38,707 nucleotides of DNA from an uncultured Neglectibacter sp. (lineage in GTDB: Bacteria; Bacillota; Clostridia; Oscillospirales; Acutalibacteraceae), in the NCBI GenBank assembly GCA_904374805.1, contig CAJFEW010000032.1, forward strand, positions 1 through 38,707, written 5' to 3'. The translations under genes and the position numbers were made by a program. Under the pieces are notes generated by a model. The model had not been told where the DNA came from. It ran no database searches and saw only the letters and a list, made by a program, of their open reading frames with translations. Shown one piece after another: positions 1-7,971 of this stretch; the stretch's first letter is position 1, and each line of letters begins with the position of its first letter.

Positions 1-15
1 GCGGCCAGGGGCCGC
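1..15 (+). terminator. Possible end of a terminator hairpin cut by the window edge
   Basis: Bases 1-15 form a perfect inverted repeat (gcggcc, loop agg, ggccgc) followed by tgttt. It could be the remaining part of an intrinsic terminator of a gene lying left of the window, or a bidirectional one also serving the GNAT gene. The T-run is short and the left side is missing, so this is weak. Confidence 0.25.
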
Positions 16-73
16 TGTTTCCCTGGGTTTCGTGTCTTGGTTTCCAGTTGTGGAGCGCTGCTCCGCGCCCCAT

Positions 74-493
74 TTATTCTCCAAAGGCCAGCATGTTCCC
101 CAACGGAATTCGAAACCCCAGGGACTGGTACATTGGCAGGTCGCAGTCAGCGCATCCAACGGTGAGGGAGCCCACACCGCTTTGCTCATACGCAAAAGAA
201 ACCAGCTTCCGCGCGATCCCCTGATGGCGGTATTTTGGCTGGATGTAAAAATCCTCAAATACTCCCGCTTTGCCATAGTGAAAAGTCGAGTATGTATAGC
301 AGATAGAACAGCACGCTACCAGCGCGTTATCACATCTGCACCCGTAAAAATGTATCTGCCCCTTTTCGATTGCTTCTTTCAAGCTCTCAAACTCCGCGCT
401 GGTAGGCGCAGCTTCGCCAATTTCGGCTTTGTACGCCGTTTGCAAGACCATGAGGCCTTCAAAATCTTCAGCCCCGATTTTTATAAAATCCAT
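74..493 (-). CDS. GNAT-family N-acetyltransferase
   Basis: A 139-residue protein of normal GNAT length, predicted to transfer the acetyl group of acetyl-CoA to an unknown amine. The acetyl-CoA loop is visible as YRHQGIARKL, fitting the family Q/R-x-x-G-x-G/A motif, preceded by the strand FEDFYIQPKY and followed by a C-terminal segment ending YQSLGFRIPLG that is typical of the fold. The start is the ATG at 493, 8-14 bases after a CAGGGGGCC ribosome binding site; longer in-frame readings run back into pflA and have no such site. It lies 50 nt downstream of pflA on the same strand, so it may be the last gene of the pfl operon, although an AT-rich palindrome (about 515-535) sits in the gap. The substrate cannot be told from sequence. 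Confidence 0.85.
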   Translation of the reverse strand: MDFIKIGAEDFEGLMVLQTAYKAEIGEAAPTSAEFESLKEAIEKGQIHFYGCRCDNALVACCSICYTYSTFHYGKAGVFEDFYIQPKYRHQGIARKLVSFAYEQSGVGSLTVGCADCDLPMYQSLGFRIPLGNMLAFGE

Positions 494-543
494 CTTTGGC
501 CCCCTGTCACATTTTTTGATTTTTTGAAAAATCAGCTTCGCGG

Positions 544-1245
544 TCAAAGGCTGTCCACCAGCCTTTGCAGCGCTGCCTCGTCCATGTTGTCCGTCCCCGC
601 CAGGGGGAAGGGGATGCCCATGCTTTGGTACTTCTCCAGGCACAGGTTGTGGAAGGGCAGCCACTCGATCTTCTCCAGGTTGGAAAAGCTTTTGGCCAGG
701 GCTTGAATCTTCCCCATGTCCTCCAGGCTGTCGTTAAGCCCCGGCACCACCACGTGCCGCACCCACAGGGGGATGCCCCGCTCCTCCGCCAGCCGGTAGA
801 AGGCCAGGGGCTTTTCCATGTCCGCCTTGCAGTGGAGCTGGTACTCCTCCGGGGTGGCGAATTTCAAGTCGCCCAAAATCAAATCCGTGTGCTCCAGAAC
901 CTGGCAGGCGCCGTCCCAATCTGCCCACACGCCGGAGGTGTCCAGGGCCGTGTGGATGCCCTCCCCGTGGAGCAGCCGGAACAGCTCCCCCACAAAAGCG
1001 GGCTGCAGCAGGGGTTCTCCGCCGGAAACTGTGACCCCGCCCTTGTCCCCAAAGTACATCTTATACCGGCAGATTTCTTGTACCAATTCCGCCGCCTCTC
1101 GCTCCTGGCCGCCGGAGAAATCCCAGGTGTCCGGGTTGTGGCAGTAGGCGCAGCGCAGGGGGCAGCCCTGCAAGAACACCACGTACCGCACCCCAGGGCC
1201 GTCCACAGCCCCCAGGGATTGGATGGAGTGTACCCGTCCCTTCAT
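544..1245 (-). CDS. pflA: Pyruvate formate-lyase activating enzyme (radical SAM)
   Basis: A 233-residue radical SAM enzyme that installs the glycyl radical on PflB, using S-adenosylmethionine and a [4Fe-4S] cluster. The N terminus reads GRVHSIQSLGAVDGPGVR, typical of PFL activases. The cluster motif is C28-x3-C32-x2-C35 (GCPLRCAYC), followed by HNPDTW. A glycine-rich SAM-binding stretch (VTVSGGEPLLQ) follows, and a motif LGDLKFATPEEY sits in the middle. The length is close to the E. coli enzyme (about 246 residues). The ATG at 1245 is only 3 nt past the pflB stop codon, so translation is probably coupled to pflB. Acts in the cytoplasm under anaerobic conditions. Confidence 0.96.
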   Translation of the reverse strand: MKGRVHSIQSLGAVDGPGVRYVVFLQGCPLRCAYCHNPDTWDFSGGQEREAAELVQEICRYKMYFGDKGGVTVSGGEPLLQPAFVGELFRLLHGEGIHTALDTSGVWADWDGACQVLEHTDLILGDLKFATPEEYQLHCKADMEKPLAFYRLAEERGIPLWVRHVVVPGLNDSLEDMGKIQALAKSFSNLEKIEWLPFHNLCLEKYQSMGIPFPLAGTDNMDEAALQRLVDSL

Positions 1246-1248
1246 GGC

Positions 1249-3483
1249 TTACAGGGACACGTGGAAGGTCCGGGAAATGACCTCCCGCTGCTGTTCCCGG
1301 GAGAGCTTGTAGAAGTTCACCGCATACCCGGAGACACGGATGGTCAGGCTGGGGTACTTCTCCGGGTGGTTGTAGGCGTCGATGAGGGTCTCTCGGTTCA
1401 GGACATTCACATTCAGGTGGTGGGCATTTTGGGCAAAGTAGCCGGTGAGGATGCTCACCAGGTTGTCCACCCGCTCGGTCTCCGTCTTGCCCAGAGCCTG
1501 GGGGGTGATGGAGAAGGTGTTGGAGATGCCGTCCCGGCAGTAGTCATAGCTCAGCTTGGCCACGGAGTTCAGAGAGGCCAAAGCCCCGCTTACATCCCGG
1601 CCGGACATGGGGTTGGCGCCGGGGGCCAGAGGTTCCCCGTGCTTTCTTCCGTCGGGGGTGTTGCCGGTTTTCTTGCCGTACATCACGTTGGAGGTGATGG
1701 TGAGAATGCTCAACGTGTGCCGGGCCTGGCGGTACAGGCTGTACTGGCACAAAGCGTGGTAGAACTTTTCCGCCTGCTCGCAGGCAATCTGGTCCACCCG
1801 GTCGTCGTTGTTGCCGAACTTGGGGAAGTCCCCCTCGGTCTCAAAGTCGGTGATCAGGCCCGTCTCCGGATCCCGGATGCACTTGACCTTGGCGTACTTC
1901 ACCGCGGAGAGGGAGTCGGCCATGCAGCTCATGCCCGCAATGCCGAAGGCCATCAGCCGCCGGACGGTGGAGTCGTGGAGGGCCATCTGGCTCTTCTCGT
2001 AGGAGTATTTGTCGTGCATGTAGTGGATGATGTTCATGGCGTTGACATACGTCTTGGCCAGCCAGGGGCGGTAGAAGTCGATGCGCTCCACAAGCTCGTC
2101 ATACTCCAGGTACTCCTTGTCCCACACGGGCATTTTGGGGCCCACCTGGTCGCCCTTTAATTCGTCCCGGCCCCCGTTGATGGCCAGCAGCACCAGCTTG
2201 GCCAAGTTGGCCCGGGCCCCGAAGAACTGCATGTCCTTGCCGATGCGCATGGCGGACACGCAGCAGGCGATAGCGTAGTCGTCCCCGTAGACAGGGCGCA
2301 TCACGTCGTCATTTTCGTACTGGAGGGCGTCCGTGTCGCAGGAGACCTTGGCGGTGAACCGCTTCCAGTTCTCCGGCAGGTGGGCACTCCACAGCACGGT
2401 CAGGTTGGGTTCGGGAGCAGGCCCCAGGTTGTACAAAGTCTGCAGCATCCGGAAGCAGGACTTGGTCACCAGGGGACGGCCGTCCTCGCCCATGCCGCCC
2501 ACGCTCTCGGTGATCCACATGGGATCGCCGCCGAAGAGCTCGTTGTACTCGGGGGTGCGCAGGTGCCGGGCCATGCGCAGTTTCAGCACAAAGTCGTCGA
2601 AGATCTCCTGGGCCTCTTCCTCGGTGAGGAGGCCTGCCTGCAGGTCCCGCTCAAAGTAGATGTCCAGGAACGTGGACACCCGGCCCAGGCTCATGGCGGC
2701 GCCGTTTTGCTCCTTGATGGCGGCCAGATAGCCGAAGTACAGCCACTGGACGGCCTCTTTGGCGTTTTTGGCCGGGCCGGAGATGTCGTAGCCGTACATC
2801 TGGGCCATCACCTTCATATCCTCCAGGGCCTGGATCTGGTCGTGGAGCTCTTCCGCCGCCCGGATGGAGGGGGAGCTCATGACGCAGTCCCCCAGAGCGA
2901 TTTTGTCCGCCTTTTTCTGTTCGATGAGCCGGTCGATGCCGTACAGGGCCACCCGGCGGTAGTCGCCGATGATCCGGCCACGGCCGTAGGCGTCGGGCAG
3001 GCCGGTGATCAGCCCCACGTGGCGGGCGGCCTTGATCTCCGGGGTGTAGGCGGAGAACACGCCGTCGTTGTGGGTCTTGTGGTATTTGAACTCCTCCTCG
3101 ATTTTAGGGGAGACCTCATAGCCGTAGGCTTTGCAGGCGGAGCGCACCATGCGCATGCCGCCGAAGGGATTGCAGGCCCGCTTTAAGGGCTCGTCGGTCT
3201 GCAGGCCCACAATGATATCTTTCTCCTTGTCCAGGTAGCCGGGGCCAAAGCTGGTGGGGGTGATAACGGTCTCCGTGTCCACCTTCAGGGCGCCGCCGTT
3301 CTTGTGTTCCTGCAGCAGCAGGTCCTCAAACTTCTTGCGGACGCTCAGCGTCCGCTGGGTGGGGCCGCAGAGAAAGCTGCCGTCCCCGCCGTAAGGGGTG
3401 TAATTCTTCTGGATAAAATTGCGGACGTCGATGGTATCTTCCCACAGTCCGCCTACAAACCCGTTCCATTCCTGCCGTTTCAT
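1249..3483 (-). CDS. pflB: Formate C-acetyltransferase (pyruvate formate-lyase)
   Basis: A 744-residue glycyl radical enzyme that converts pyruvate and CoA to acetyl-CoA and formate in anaerobic metabolism. The adjacent active-site cysteines are C407-C408 in the motif [10 protein letters not shown]. The glycyl radical residue is G719 in the C-terminal motif RVSGYAVNF, 25 residues from the end as in the family. The start is the ATG at 3483 (MKRQEWNGF), preceded by GGAAAGGATGG; an in-frame ATG further upstream lies in the riboswitch leader and is not used. pflA follows after 3 nt. Upstream are a promoter, a ZTP riboswitch and a terminator hairpin, so expression is probably tied to one-carbon/purine status. 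Formate made here can feed 10-formyl-tetrahydrofolate synthesis. Confidence 0.98.
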   Translation of the reverse strand: MKRQEWNGFVGGLWEDTIDVRNFIQKNYTPYGGDGSFLCGPTQRTLSVRKKFEDLLLQEHKNGGALKVDTETVITPTSFGPGYLDKEKDIIVGLQTDEPLKRACNPFGGMRMVRSACKAYGYEVSPKIEEEFKYHKTHNDGVFSAYTPEIKAARHVGLITGLPDAYGRGRIIGDYRRVALYGIDRLIEQKKADKIALGDCVMSSPSIRAAEELHDQIQALEDMKVMAQMYGYDISGPAKNAKEAVQWLYFGYLAAIKEQNGAAMSLGRVSTFLDIYFERDLQAGLLTEEEAQEIFDDFVLKLRMARHLRTPEYNELFGGDPMWITESVGGMGEDGRPLVTKSCFRMLQTLYNLGPAPEPNLTVLWSAHLPENWKRFTAKVSCDTDALQYENDDVMRPVYGDDYAIACCVSAMRIGKDMQFFGARANLAKLVLLAINGGRDELKGDQVGPKMPVWDKEYLEYDELVERIDFYRPWLAKTYVNAMNIIHYMHDKYSYEKSQMALHDSTVRRLMAFGIAGMSCMADSLSAVKYAKVKCIRDPETGLITDFETEGDFPKFGNNDDRVDQIACEQAEKFYHALCQYSLYRQARHTLSILTITSNVMYGKKTGNTPDGRKHGEPLAPGANPMSGRDVSGALASLNSVAKLSYDYCRDGISNTFSITPQALGKTETERVDNLVSILTGYFAQNAHHLNVNVLNRETLIDAYNHPEKYPSLTIRVSGYAVNFYKLSREQQREVISRTFHVSL

Positions 3484-3559
3484 AAGGGCACCATCCTTTC
3501 CAAAAACAGACAAACCAAAGCGGTGTACAACGTGCAAACAACAGCGTGGTGCTGGCAAC

Positions 3560-3592
3560 AAAAAAGGGCAGCATCGCGCGGCGACACTGCCC
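3560..3592 (-). terminator. Intrinsic terminator of the ZTP riboswitch (expression platform)
   Basis: On the minus strand a 12-bp stem (GGGCAGTGTCGC, loop CGC, GCGATGCTGCCC, with two wobble pairs) is followed directly by six T. It ends 77 nt before the pflB start. Its left arm begins inside the conserved CUGGGCAG segment of the riboswitch aptamer, so ligand binding and terminator formation compete for the same bases. This is the usual ON-switch arrangement of the class. Confidence 0.88.
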
Positions 3593-3664
3593 AGACGGTC
3601 GGCAAAAAAGGCACATTCCCCGTTCCCCCGTGGTGTATTCCACGAAACCCGTCAGTTGCGGGGG
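3588..3664 (-). promoter_or_regulatory. ZTP/ZMP riboswitch (pfl motif) controlling pflB
   Basis: Read on the minus strand, the leader has all core parts of the ZTP aptamer. P1 pairs CCCCG (3659-3664) with CGGGG (3618-3622). The conserved ACUGACGG segment follows, then hairpin P2 CGUGG/CCACG (3640-3644 with 3629-3633), the GGGGGAACG segment, and finally CCGUCUGGGCA (3588-3598). The pseudoknot pairs GACGG with CCGUC. As I recall, the well-studied Fusobacterium aptamer has GGCG with CGCC at this place, so the pairing is kept while the bases differ. The class is known to sense ZTP/ZMP, a signal of 10-formyl-tetrahydrofolate shortage, and was named for its occurrence before pfl genes. Recognised by eye, without a covariance-model search. 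Confidence 0.9.
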
Positions 3665-3676
3665 CCTTGTAAAGCT

Positions 3677-3705
3677 ATCATAACAGACCGGCAGGGAAAA
3701 TGCAA
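3677..3705 (-). promoter_or_regulatory. Sigma-A-type promoter of the pfl operon
   Basis: On the minus strand TTGCAT (3700-3705) and TATGAT (3677-3682) are separated by exactly 17 bp. The predicted start near 3670 lies just ahead of the first arm of the ZTP aptamer, which supports both calls. Confidence 0.8.
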
Positions 3706-3817
3706 GGACTAAAATTGAGAATTCCTTCTATTTTTGCAAAGCGCACAAAATCCGGCGTGGGAAAAATAGGACAACGGGCAAAGTGTGCGAGGGAGCCCCC
3801 TTTCAGGAGAAGCGCTT

Positions 3818-3951
3818 TTACTTTTCCCGGTACCGGGGATCTGTCCGGTCCATGGCGACGATCTCACACCAGGGGCAGTGGTAGGCCGGGACGGTGTGAG
3901 GTGCGAAAAAGCGCCGGGTTCCATCTCTCTTCCGCATTTGGGGCATTTCAT
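3818..3951 (-). pseudogene. Small zinc-ribbon protein, frameshifted (DUF6487-like?)
   Basis: Starting at the ATG at 3951, the first frame reads MKCPKCGREMEPGAF and then runs into meaningless sequence. A second frame picks up at the same spot and reads FFAPHTVPAYHCPWCEIVA, continuing to a stop at 3818-3820. Joining them needs one extra T in the T5 run (plus-strand A's 3906-3910). The result is a 44-residue protein with two CPxC knuckles, CPKC near the start and CPWC in the second half, a typical zinc ribbon. It resembles small clostridial zinc-ribbon proteins of unknown function. It is either a genuine pseudogene, a homopolymer sequencing error, or, less likely, a slippery-site frameshift. A purine-rich GGAAAAGAAGAG stretch lies before the start. 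Confidence 0.65.
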
Positions 3952-4259
3952 AAAAACTCTTCTTTTCCAAGGCCGGTGAGGGTTCCCGTTGCCGGTAGTG
4001 TGCCAACGCAGGGCCCCACGGAGGGCGGCGCCGCGCCAGGCGGGGGAGAAGAGAGGTGACGGCCTCTGCCACAGGCAGGCCTTCCCGGCAGGGAAGGGGG
4101 AAAGCCACACCAGAGGAGGCGGGGCCCCGAGGGGTGAACAGAGCCCTTTGCCAACCACAGACGATGCGTTTCACTTTATGGGGCAGCCCTCCCTTTCCTT
4201 TATTTTATCTTACCACGGGGCATCCTTTTTGGAAAGAGGTTTTATCCCCGGGGCTTTTA
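3952..4259. other. Intergenic region with small hairpins, no gene seen
   Basis: About 300 nt between the small zinc-ribbon gene and the ABC exporter promoter. It contains short perfect inverted repeats, for example ccttccc/gggaagg at 4080-4097 and ctgcc/ggcag at 4065-4077. Open frames here have no family features or ribosome binding sites and I consider them chance. The minus-strand promoter of the zinc-ribbon gene should lie here; a TGG-TAAGAT-like element near 4205-4215 is a weak candidate. Confidence 0.4.
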
Positions 4260-4268
4260 TGGTACAAT
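4260..4268 (+). promoter_or_regulatory. Extended -10 promoter for the ABC exporter pair
   Basis: tggtacaat is an extended -10 element (TGn plus TACAAT at 4263-4268) with only a poor -35. It lies about 100 nt before the first exporter gene and in the right direction. Confidence 0.5.
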
Positions 4269-4373
4269 ACTTTTAATGCGGGTACAGCCGCCCGCCCTCT
4301 TTTCTCGCCTGGCAGCCTGGTTTCCTGGGGAACCTGCCCCGGGCGCATTTGTCAAAAGGAAAGGACGATTTTC

Positions 4374-6104
4374 GTGAAAAGTTTGTTCCGCTACATGGCA
4401 AACTACAAAAAGGAATGCATTCTGGGTCCGCTGTTTAAACTGTTGGAGGCTTCCTTCGAGCTGCTGGTGCCTTTGGTCATGGCCGCAGTTATCGACGTGG
4501 GCATTCAGAACCGGGACGTGCCCTATATTTGGCGGATGTGCCTTCTCATGGCCGCGCTGGGCGTGGTGGGGCTGGTGTGCTCCATCACCGCCCAGTACTT
4601 TGCCGCCAAAGCTTCGGTGGGGGTGGCGGCCAAGCTGCGCCGCGCCCTGTTTGCCCACATCCAAGAGCTGAGCTTTTCCGACATGGACACGGCAGGCACC
4701 TCCACGCTGATCACCCGCATGACCAGCGACATCAACCAGGTGCAGAACGGTTTGAACCTGGCGCTGCGGCTGCTGCTGCGCTCTCCCTTTGTGGTGTTTG
4801 GGGCCATGGTTATGGCCTTCACCATTGACGTGCCCGCGGCGCTGATCTTTGTGGTGGCCATCCCCCTGCTGGCGGTGGTGGTGTTTGGGGTGATGCTGTG
4901 GACCATGCCCCGGTACAAAAGGGTCCAGGCGGGCTTGGACAAGCTGCTGGGCACCACCCGGGAAAACCTGACCGGGGTCCGGGTGGTGCGGGCCTTTGGC
5001 CGGGAAGAGGCGGAAGTCCAGGAGTTTGAGCGGGAGAACGACGCCTTGACCCGGCTGCAGGTACATGTGGGGCGGGTGTCCGCCCTGATGAACCCGGTGA
5101 CCTATGTGCTCATCAACCTGGCCACGGTGGTCCTCCTTTGGGTGGGGGCTCTGCGGGTGGACACAGGCTTGCTCACCCAGGGGGCCGTCGTGGCTCTGCT
5201 CAACTACATGTCCCAGATTTTGGTGGAGCTGATCAAGCTGGCAAACCTGATTATCAGCATCACCCGGGCGCTGGCCTGCGCCGGCCGGGTGCAGACGGTG
5301 TTGGACACCCCGTCCACCATGGAGTTTCCCCAGCAGGTCCGGGGCCCTGTGGAAACCGGAGCCCGGGTAGTTTTTCAGAACGTGGGGCTCACCTACCGGG
5401 GTGCGGGAGCTCCCTCTTTGGAGGGGGTAAACCTTTCGGCCGCTCCCGGGGAGACCATTGGCGTCATAGGGGGCACCGGCAGCGGGAAGTCCTCCTTGGT
5501 GCACTTGATCCCCCGGTTTTACGACGCCACCCAGGGCGCCGTGCTGGTGGACGGGCGCAACGTGCGGGACTATCCTCTGGAGGAACTGCGGAGCAAGGTG
5601 GGGGTGGTGCCCCAGCAGGCCATGCTCTTTACCGGGACCATCCGGGAAAACCTCCGGTGGGGCAAGCCGGACGCCACCGACCAGGAGCTGTGGCAGGCTC
5701 TGGAAATCGCCCAGGCCCGGGAGTTTGTGGAGCAAAAGCCAGGCGGCCTGGACGAGCCTGTGGCCCAGGGCGGGAAAAATTTCTCCGGCGGGCAGCGCCA
5801 GCGGCTGACTATTGCCAGGGCTTTGGTGCGCCGGCCGGAAATCCTGATTTTGGACGACAGCGCCAGCGCCTTGGACTTTGCCACGGACCTGAAGCTGCGC
5901 CGGGCCATCCGGAAGATGGAGGGGGGACCCACCGTGTTCCTTGTGAGCCAGCGGGCCGCCTCTTTGCTTCACGCGGATAAGATCCTCGTGCTGGACGACG
6001 GGGTTGTAGCGGGGGTGGGCACCCACCAGGAGCTGCTGGAGAACTGCCAAGTGTACCGGGAGATTTACCAGTCCCAGTTTCAAAGAGAGGGGGAGTCGGC
6101 GTGA
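4374..6104 (+). CDS. ABC exporter half-transporter, degenerate ATPase subunit
   Basis: A 576-residue fusion of a six-helix exporter domain (residues about 15-310) and an ATPase domain. Walker A is GGTGSGKSS with K372 and the signature is the canonical FSGGQ. However, Walker B ends in LILDDSAS, with Asp where the catalytic Glu is expected, and the switch-loop His is Gln (VSQRAAS). These changes mark the degenerate-site member of a heterodimer of the TM287/288, BmrCD and LmrCD kind. I chose the GTG at 4374 (VKSLFRYMANYKKE) because AAAGGAAAGGA lies 8 bases before it; longer readings lack any family sequence. It overlaps the partner gene by 4 nt (GTGA), implying coupled translation. Probably exports drugs or lipophilic compounds; the substrate is unknown. 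Confidence 0.93.
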   Translation: MKSLFRYMANYKKECILGPLFKLLEASFELLVPLVMAAVIDVGIQNRDVPYIWRMCLLMAALGVVGLVCSITAQYFAAKASVGVAAKLRRALFAHIQELSFSDMDTAGTSTLITRMTSDINQVQNGLNLALRLLLRSPFVVFGAMVMAFTIDVPAALIFVVAIPLLAVVVFGVMLWTMPRYKRVQAGLDKLLGTTRENLTGVRVVRAFGREEAEVQEFERENDALTRLQVHVGRVSALMNPVTYVLINLATVVLLWVGALRVDTGLLTQGAVVALLNYMSQILVELIKLANLIISITRALACAGRVQTVLDTPSTMEFPQQVRGPVETGARVVFQNVGLTYRGAGAPSLEGVNLSAAPGETIGVIGGTGSGKSSLVHLIPRFYDATQGAVLVDGRNVRDYPLEELRSKVGVVPQQAMLFTGTIRENLRWGKPDATDQELWQALEIAQAREFVEQKPGGLDEPVAQGGKNFSGGQRQRLTIARALVRRPEILILDDSASALDFATDLKLRRAIRKMEGGPTVFLVSQRAASLLHADKILVLDDGVVAGVGTHQELLENCQVYREIYQSQFQREGESA

Positions 6105-7852
6105 AAGGGCAAAAAGCGCAAAAGGGCACCTTGGGCAAGGTGCTTCGGTATATCCGCCCCTATTGGGCGCTGGTGGCGCTGTCCATTTTTCTGGCGGCGG
6201 TGACGGTGGCCTCCAGCTTGTACATTCCCATTTTGACCGGGGATGCGGTGGACTTGATTGTGGGCCCCGGCCAGGTGGATTTGGCCGCTATCTTCCGGAT
6301 TTTGGTGGAAGTGGGCGTGGTGGTGGCAGTGACGGCTGTGAGCCAATGGGTCATGAACCTGCTCAACAACCGGATCACCTACCGGGTGGTGCGGGATATC
6401 CGCAGCGCCGCCTTTCGCAAGCTGCAGGTGCTGCTCCTGCACTATGTGGACGCCCACCCCGCCGGGGAGGTGGTCAGCCGGATGATCGCCGATGTGGACC
6501 AGTTTGCCGACGGCCTGCTCATGGGCTTTACCCAGCTGTTTTCCGGGGTGATCACCATTGTGGGCACTTTGGGCTTTATGCTCAGCGTCAACGTGGGCAT
6601 CACCGCCGTGGTGGTGGTGATCACCCCGGTTTCCCTGGTGGTGGCGGCGTTTATCGCCAAGCGCACCTACGATATGTTCCGGCTCCAGTCCCAAGTGCGG
6701 GGGGAGCAGACCGGCTTTGTGGAGGAGATGGTGGAGGGCCAGAAAGTGGTGCAGGCCTTCGGCCGCCAGGAGGAAACCCTCCACCGGTTTGAGGAGCTCA
6801 ACGAGCGGCTGCGGAAGTGTTCCCTGCGGGCCATTTTCTTCTCCTCCATCACCAACCCCTCCACTCGGTTTGTGAACTCCCTGGTGTACACCGGCGTGGG
6901 CGTGGTGGGAGCCCTTTCCGTGGTCAGCGGCAACTTGTCCGTGGGCCAGCTCTCCTGCTTTTTAAGTTATGCCAACCAGTACACCAAACCCTTTAACGAG
7001 ATCTCCGGGGTGGTCACCGAGCTGCAAAACGCCCTGGCCTGCGCCGGCCGGGTGTTCGAGCTGATCGAAGAGCCTGCCCAGCTGCCCGACGGGCCGGACG
7101 CCCAGGTGCTGGAAGGGGCCCGGGGCCAGGTGGATATCGACCATGTGGACTTTTCCTACCGGCCGGGCCAGCGGCTTATCGAGGACTTTACCCTGCAGGT
7201 GCAGCCGGGCCAGCGGGTGGCGCTGGTGGGGCCCACCGGCTGCGGCAAGACCACGGTGATCAACCTGCTGCTGCGCTTTTACGAGGTGCAGGGGGGTTCC
7301 ATCCAAGTGGACGGCACCGACACCCGGCAGATCACCCGCAAGAGCCTGCGGCGCAGCTTTGGCATGGTGCTGCAGGACACCTGGCTCAAAGAGGGCACGG
7401 TGCGGGAGAACATCGCCTACGGCAGGCCTGACGCCACCTTGGAAGAGGTGGTGCAGGCCGCCAAAGCCGCCCACGCCCACAGCTTTATTCAGCGGCTGCC
7501 CCAGGGGTACGACACGGTGATCGGCGGCGAGGGGGGCAGCATCAGCCAGGGCCAGAAACAGCTGCTGTGTATTGCCCGGGTGATGCTCTGTCTGCCGCCT
7601 CTGTTGATTTTGGACGAGGCCACCTCCTCCATTGACACCCGCACGGAGATTCGCATTCAAAAGGCCTTCGCCCGCATGATGGAGGGCCGCACCAGTTTTA
7701 TCGTGGCCCACCGGCTTTCCACCATTCGGGATGCGGATGTGATTTTGGTCATGCGGGACGGGCACATTGTGGAGCAAGGCGACCACCACAGCCTTCTGGC
7801 ACAGGGCGGTTTTTACGCGGAGTTGTACAACAGCCAGTTTGAGCAAAGTTGA
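6101..7852 (+). CDS. ABC exporter half-transporter, catalytic ATPase subunit
   Basis: A 583-residue partner of the preceding gene with the same exporter-membrane plus ATPase layout. Walker A is GPTGCGKTT (K383). Walker B is LLILDEATSS with the catalytic Glu near residue 506, and the switch-loop His is present (IVAHRLSTI). The signature is ISQGQ rather than LSGGQ. The consensus site is therefore built from this subunit's Walker motifs and the partner's FSGGQ. The degenerate site uses the partner's altered residues and this ISQGQ, the known pattern of asymmetric exporters. It starts at GTG inside the overlap with the upstream stop. The pair probably works as a multidrug or lipid exporter at the cytoplasmic membrane. 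Confidence 0.94.
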   Translation: MKGQKAQKGTLGKVLRYIRPYWALVALSIFLAAVTVASSLYIPILTGDAVDLIVGPGQVDLAAIFRILVEVGVVVAVTAVSQWVMNLLNNRITYRVVRDIRSAAFRKLQVLLLHYVDAHPAGEVVSRMIADVDQFADGLLMGFTQLFSGVITIVGTLGFMLSVNVGITAVVVVITPVSLVVAAFIAKRTYDMFRLQSQVRGEQTGFVEEMVEGQKVVQAFGRQEETLHRFEELNERLRKCSLRAIFFSSITNPSTRFVNSLVYTGVGVVGALSVVSGNLSVGQLSCFLSYANQYTKPFNEISGVVTELQNALACAGRVFELIEEPAQLPDGPDAQVLEGARGQVDIDHVDFSYRPGQRLIEDFTLQVQPGQRVALVGPTGCGKTTVINLLLRFYEVQGGSIQVDGTDTRQITRKSLRRSFGMVLQDTWLKEGTVRENIAYGRPDATLEEVVQAAKAAHAHSFIQRLPQGYDTVIGGEGGSISQGQKQLLCIARVMLCLPPLLILDEATSSIDTRTEIRIQKAFARMMEGRTSFIVAHRLSTIRDADVILVMRDGHIVEQGDHHSLLAQGGFYAELYNSQFEQS

Positions 7853-7864
7853 GAGAGAAACCAT

Positions 7865-7897
7865 CAGCGCCCCTGTGATCCTTTCACAGGGGCGCTG
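7865..7897. terminator. Strong hairpin between convergent genes
   Basis: cagcgcccctgtga pairs with tcacaggggcgctg in a 14-bp perfect stem with a 5-nt loop, lying between the exporter stop (7852) and the ATPase stop (7972). Neither side has a clear T-run, so it may work as a weak bidirectional terminator or as an RNA end protector. Confidence 0.6.
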
Positions 7898-7971
7898 GTC
7901 ATAGGGGGAACCTTGGTCGTTCTGGGGCCAGGTATACTATATATAGAGGGCGAAGGGGGAGACGGCCCGCT

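Noticed and set aside
565-2160. Long plus-strand open frame opposite pflA/pflB
   Set aside because: Low-complexity Val/Gly/His/Gln-rich translation with no family features; a GC-rich antisense shadow.
4257-6083. Long minus-strand open frame opposite the first ABC exporter gene
   Set aside because: Translation is His/Gln/Pro-rich without domains, fully opposite a gene with clear ABC motifs.
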